Below, piece after piece: positions 5,099 through 6,293 of a stretch of 6,293 nucleotides of DNA (the stretch's first letter is position 1; every line of letters begins with the position of its first letter). The position numbers and the translations under genes are program-made. The notes below the pieces were generated by a model. That model was not told the origin of the DNA. It searched no databases and was given only the letters and a program-made list of their open reading frames with translations. Source of the DNA: Oscillospiraceae bacterium (GTDB taxonomy: Bacteria > Bacillota > Clostridia > Oscillospirales > Oscillospiraceae); NCBI GenBank assembly GCA_024404735.1, contig JAKSPP010000087.1, forward strand, positions 1-6,293, in the 5' to 3' direction.

Positions 5099-6293
5099 TT
5101 AGCGGCTCTTTTTTCTGCCGGTCTTCTTACCGCCGAAGGCTGCGGCAGCAAAACCGAGAGCAGAGGCAAGGAGAAGTCCTGTCCAGAGGGCGGGCCTTGA
5201 GTTATCACCTGTCTTGGGAACATTGGTGTTCTTAATGGTGTTGGTGATTGTGAAGCCGTTCTCGGGGTCACCTGTTACCTTGCTTGTGTAGCCGCTTACT
5301 GCGACTTCCTTTACGGTGTAGACAATAAGGGCATCATCCTCATCGTATACGGGGAGCTCCGTGAAGCTTCCCTTCCAGCCTGCTGCGGAGGTGAGAGAGA
5401 GCTCCTTGCCGCTGTCCTTACCGTTTGCATAGAGCTTTACGGTGACGGAGGTGGGGCGCTTTCTCAGGCGGTCATTGTTATCGGACCATACCTTTGTGAC
5501 GCTGATCTCTGTCTTCTCGTCGGTACCGCCTCGTCCGGGCTCTTCTTCGGAGGGGATTTCGGGATCTTCGCCGGGGCCGCCGGTTCCGCCCATACCGCCG
5601 TCATACTTGTTAACGATATCAAAGCCGCCGGTCTTTTCACTGCCTGTAATGGTGGTCAGGTAACCGGGGACTGCGTCCTCTTTTACCTCGTACTTGGTGC
5701 CGCTCTTATAGGCAACGGTGAAGCTGATTTCCTTCCAGCCGTCGTCTTTGGTCATGGTCTTGTGTGCCTTCTCGACGCCGTCTGCAAAGAGTCTTACAGT
5801 GATGGTATCGGGGCGGAGACCGTAAGTGTTGTCGCTGTCATCCCAGGTCTTTCTGACCTTAATGGTGATAACAGTGGGGTCGTCGTCATGTACAGGGGGA
5901 ATGTAGGGGGGAGTGTACTTGTTGTTGAAGCTAATGACCTCGGCTGCATCGGCATTCTTCTCTATTTTCATCTCCGGTGTGAGCACGCCGTCTACATCTG
6001 TTATAACTACGGTGATTTTATACTCGCTTTCATCGTAGGTTATGGTACTGTCGCTGCCTTTAACTTCCTTTACGGTGTATTCAAATTTGCCTTCGGAAGT
6101 ATACTTAATATCCTTAAAGGTGAATTTGCCTTCTGCATCGTTCTTTGCAGAATCATTAACGCCGCCATCGCCGGTAAGAGTAAAGCTGAAATCATCCCCG
6201 GCAAGAGTCTTGCCGGTGAGAGTCTTCATACCATTAATGGTGACTTTGGTGGGCTCGGGAGTGTAGGTATTGGAGAAGGTGATTGCAGAAACC
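5099..6293 (-). CDS. Wall-anchored pilin-like surface protein (C-terminal part)
   Basis: Only the last 397 residues are visible; the frame stays open through the right edge (ITFSNTYTPEPTKVTING before the first Met), so the start is outside. Numbering from the Met at 6227-6229, residues 1-107 form a Spy0128-type pilin isopeptide domain (KTLTG, FEYTVKE, SFNNKYT). The upstream SNTYT suggests another copy before it. Residues 118-209 and 240-332 are Cna_B domains. Each has the Lys-Glu-Asn set expected for an internal isopeptide bond: Lys127/Glu184/Asn207 and Lys246/Glu308/Asn330. A Gly/Pro/Glu linker (211-239) separates them. The tail has VPKTG (337-341), a hydrophobic segment (about 347-365) and a basic end, the standard wall-sorting signal. 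The role is probably an adhesin or pilus subunit outside the cell. The ligand cannot be inferred. The neighbouring class B sortase is the likely processing enzyme. Confidence 0.92.
   Translation of the reverse strand, partial: VSAITFSNTYTPEPTKVTINGMKTLTGKTLAGDDFSFTLTGDGGVNDSAKNDAEGKFTFKDIKYTSEGKFEYTVKEVKGSDSTITYDESEYKITVVITDVDGVLTPEMKIEKNADAAEVISFNNKYTPPYIPPVHDDDPTVITIKVRKTWDDSDNTYGLRPDTITVRLFADGVEKAHKTMTKDDGWKEISFTVAYKSGTKYEVKEDAVPGYLTTITGSEKTGGFDIVNKYDGGMGGTGGPGEDPEIPSEEEPGRGGTDEKTEISVTKVWSDNNDRLRKRPTSVTVKLYANGKDSGKELSLTSAAGWKGSFTELPVYDEDDALIVYTVKEVAVSGYTSKVTGDPENGFTITNTIKNTNVPKTGDNSRPALWTGLLLASALGFAAAAFGGKKTGRKKSR

Overview
The window looks like a chromosomal segment of an anaerobic, Gram-positive Bacillota (class Clostridia, probably a gut lineage). 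The grounds are a tryptophan T-box riboswitch, GGAGG-type ribosome binding sites, a membrane-anchored class B sortase, a wall-anchored protein with isopeptide-type domains, and a Clostridia-style TrpA. This placement is inferred from gene types and sequence style; no species can be named. Every convincing gene lies on the minus strand, so transcription runs from the right edge to the left.

Right to left: (1) 5099-6293 is the C-terminal part of a surface protein whose 5' end lies outside the window. It has a Spy0128-type pilin domain, two Cna_B domains and a VPKTG wall-sorting signal, followed by a strong hairpin (5039-5071). (2) 4031-4936 encodes a class B sortase with its own promoter (-10 TATAAT, 4972-4977). 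It is the natural candidate to process its neighbour. (3) 3620-3919 is a T-box leader with a UGG (Trp) specifier, a classic T-box sequence and an intrinsic terminator, driven by a near-consensus promoter at 3926-3954. It controls (4) trpB (2414-3566) and (5) trpA (1639-2421), an apparently two-gene operon ending in a hairpin at 1541-1570. (6) 1071-1540 is non-coding and carries a short hairpin repeat and two nearly identical 140-bp tandem units. (7) 70-1005 is a Fic-domain protein of lower GC than the trp genes. Its promoter is embedded in a long inverted repeat that looks like an operator.

The most notable observation is that trpB is broken. About 32 nt are missing just before the PLP-lysine motif, which shifts the frame. 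Restoring 32 nt would give exactly 395 codons, the normal TrpB length. The intact T-box and intact trpA around it suggest a recent lesion, a strain variant or an assembly artefact. Other points are a Fic motif with Gln in place of the catalytic His, a Glu at the catalytic Asp position of TrpA, and an operator overlapping the fic promoter. I found no CRISPR array, rRNA, tRNA or transposase, and no clearly new multi-gene system.
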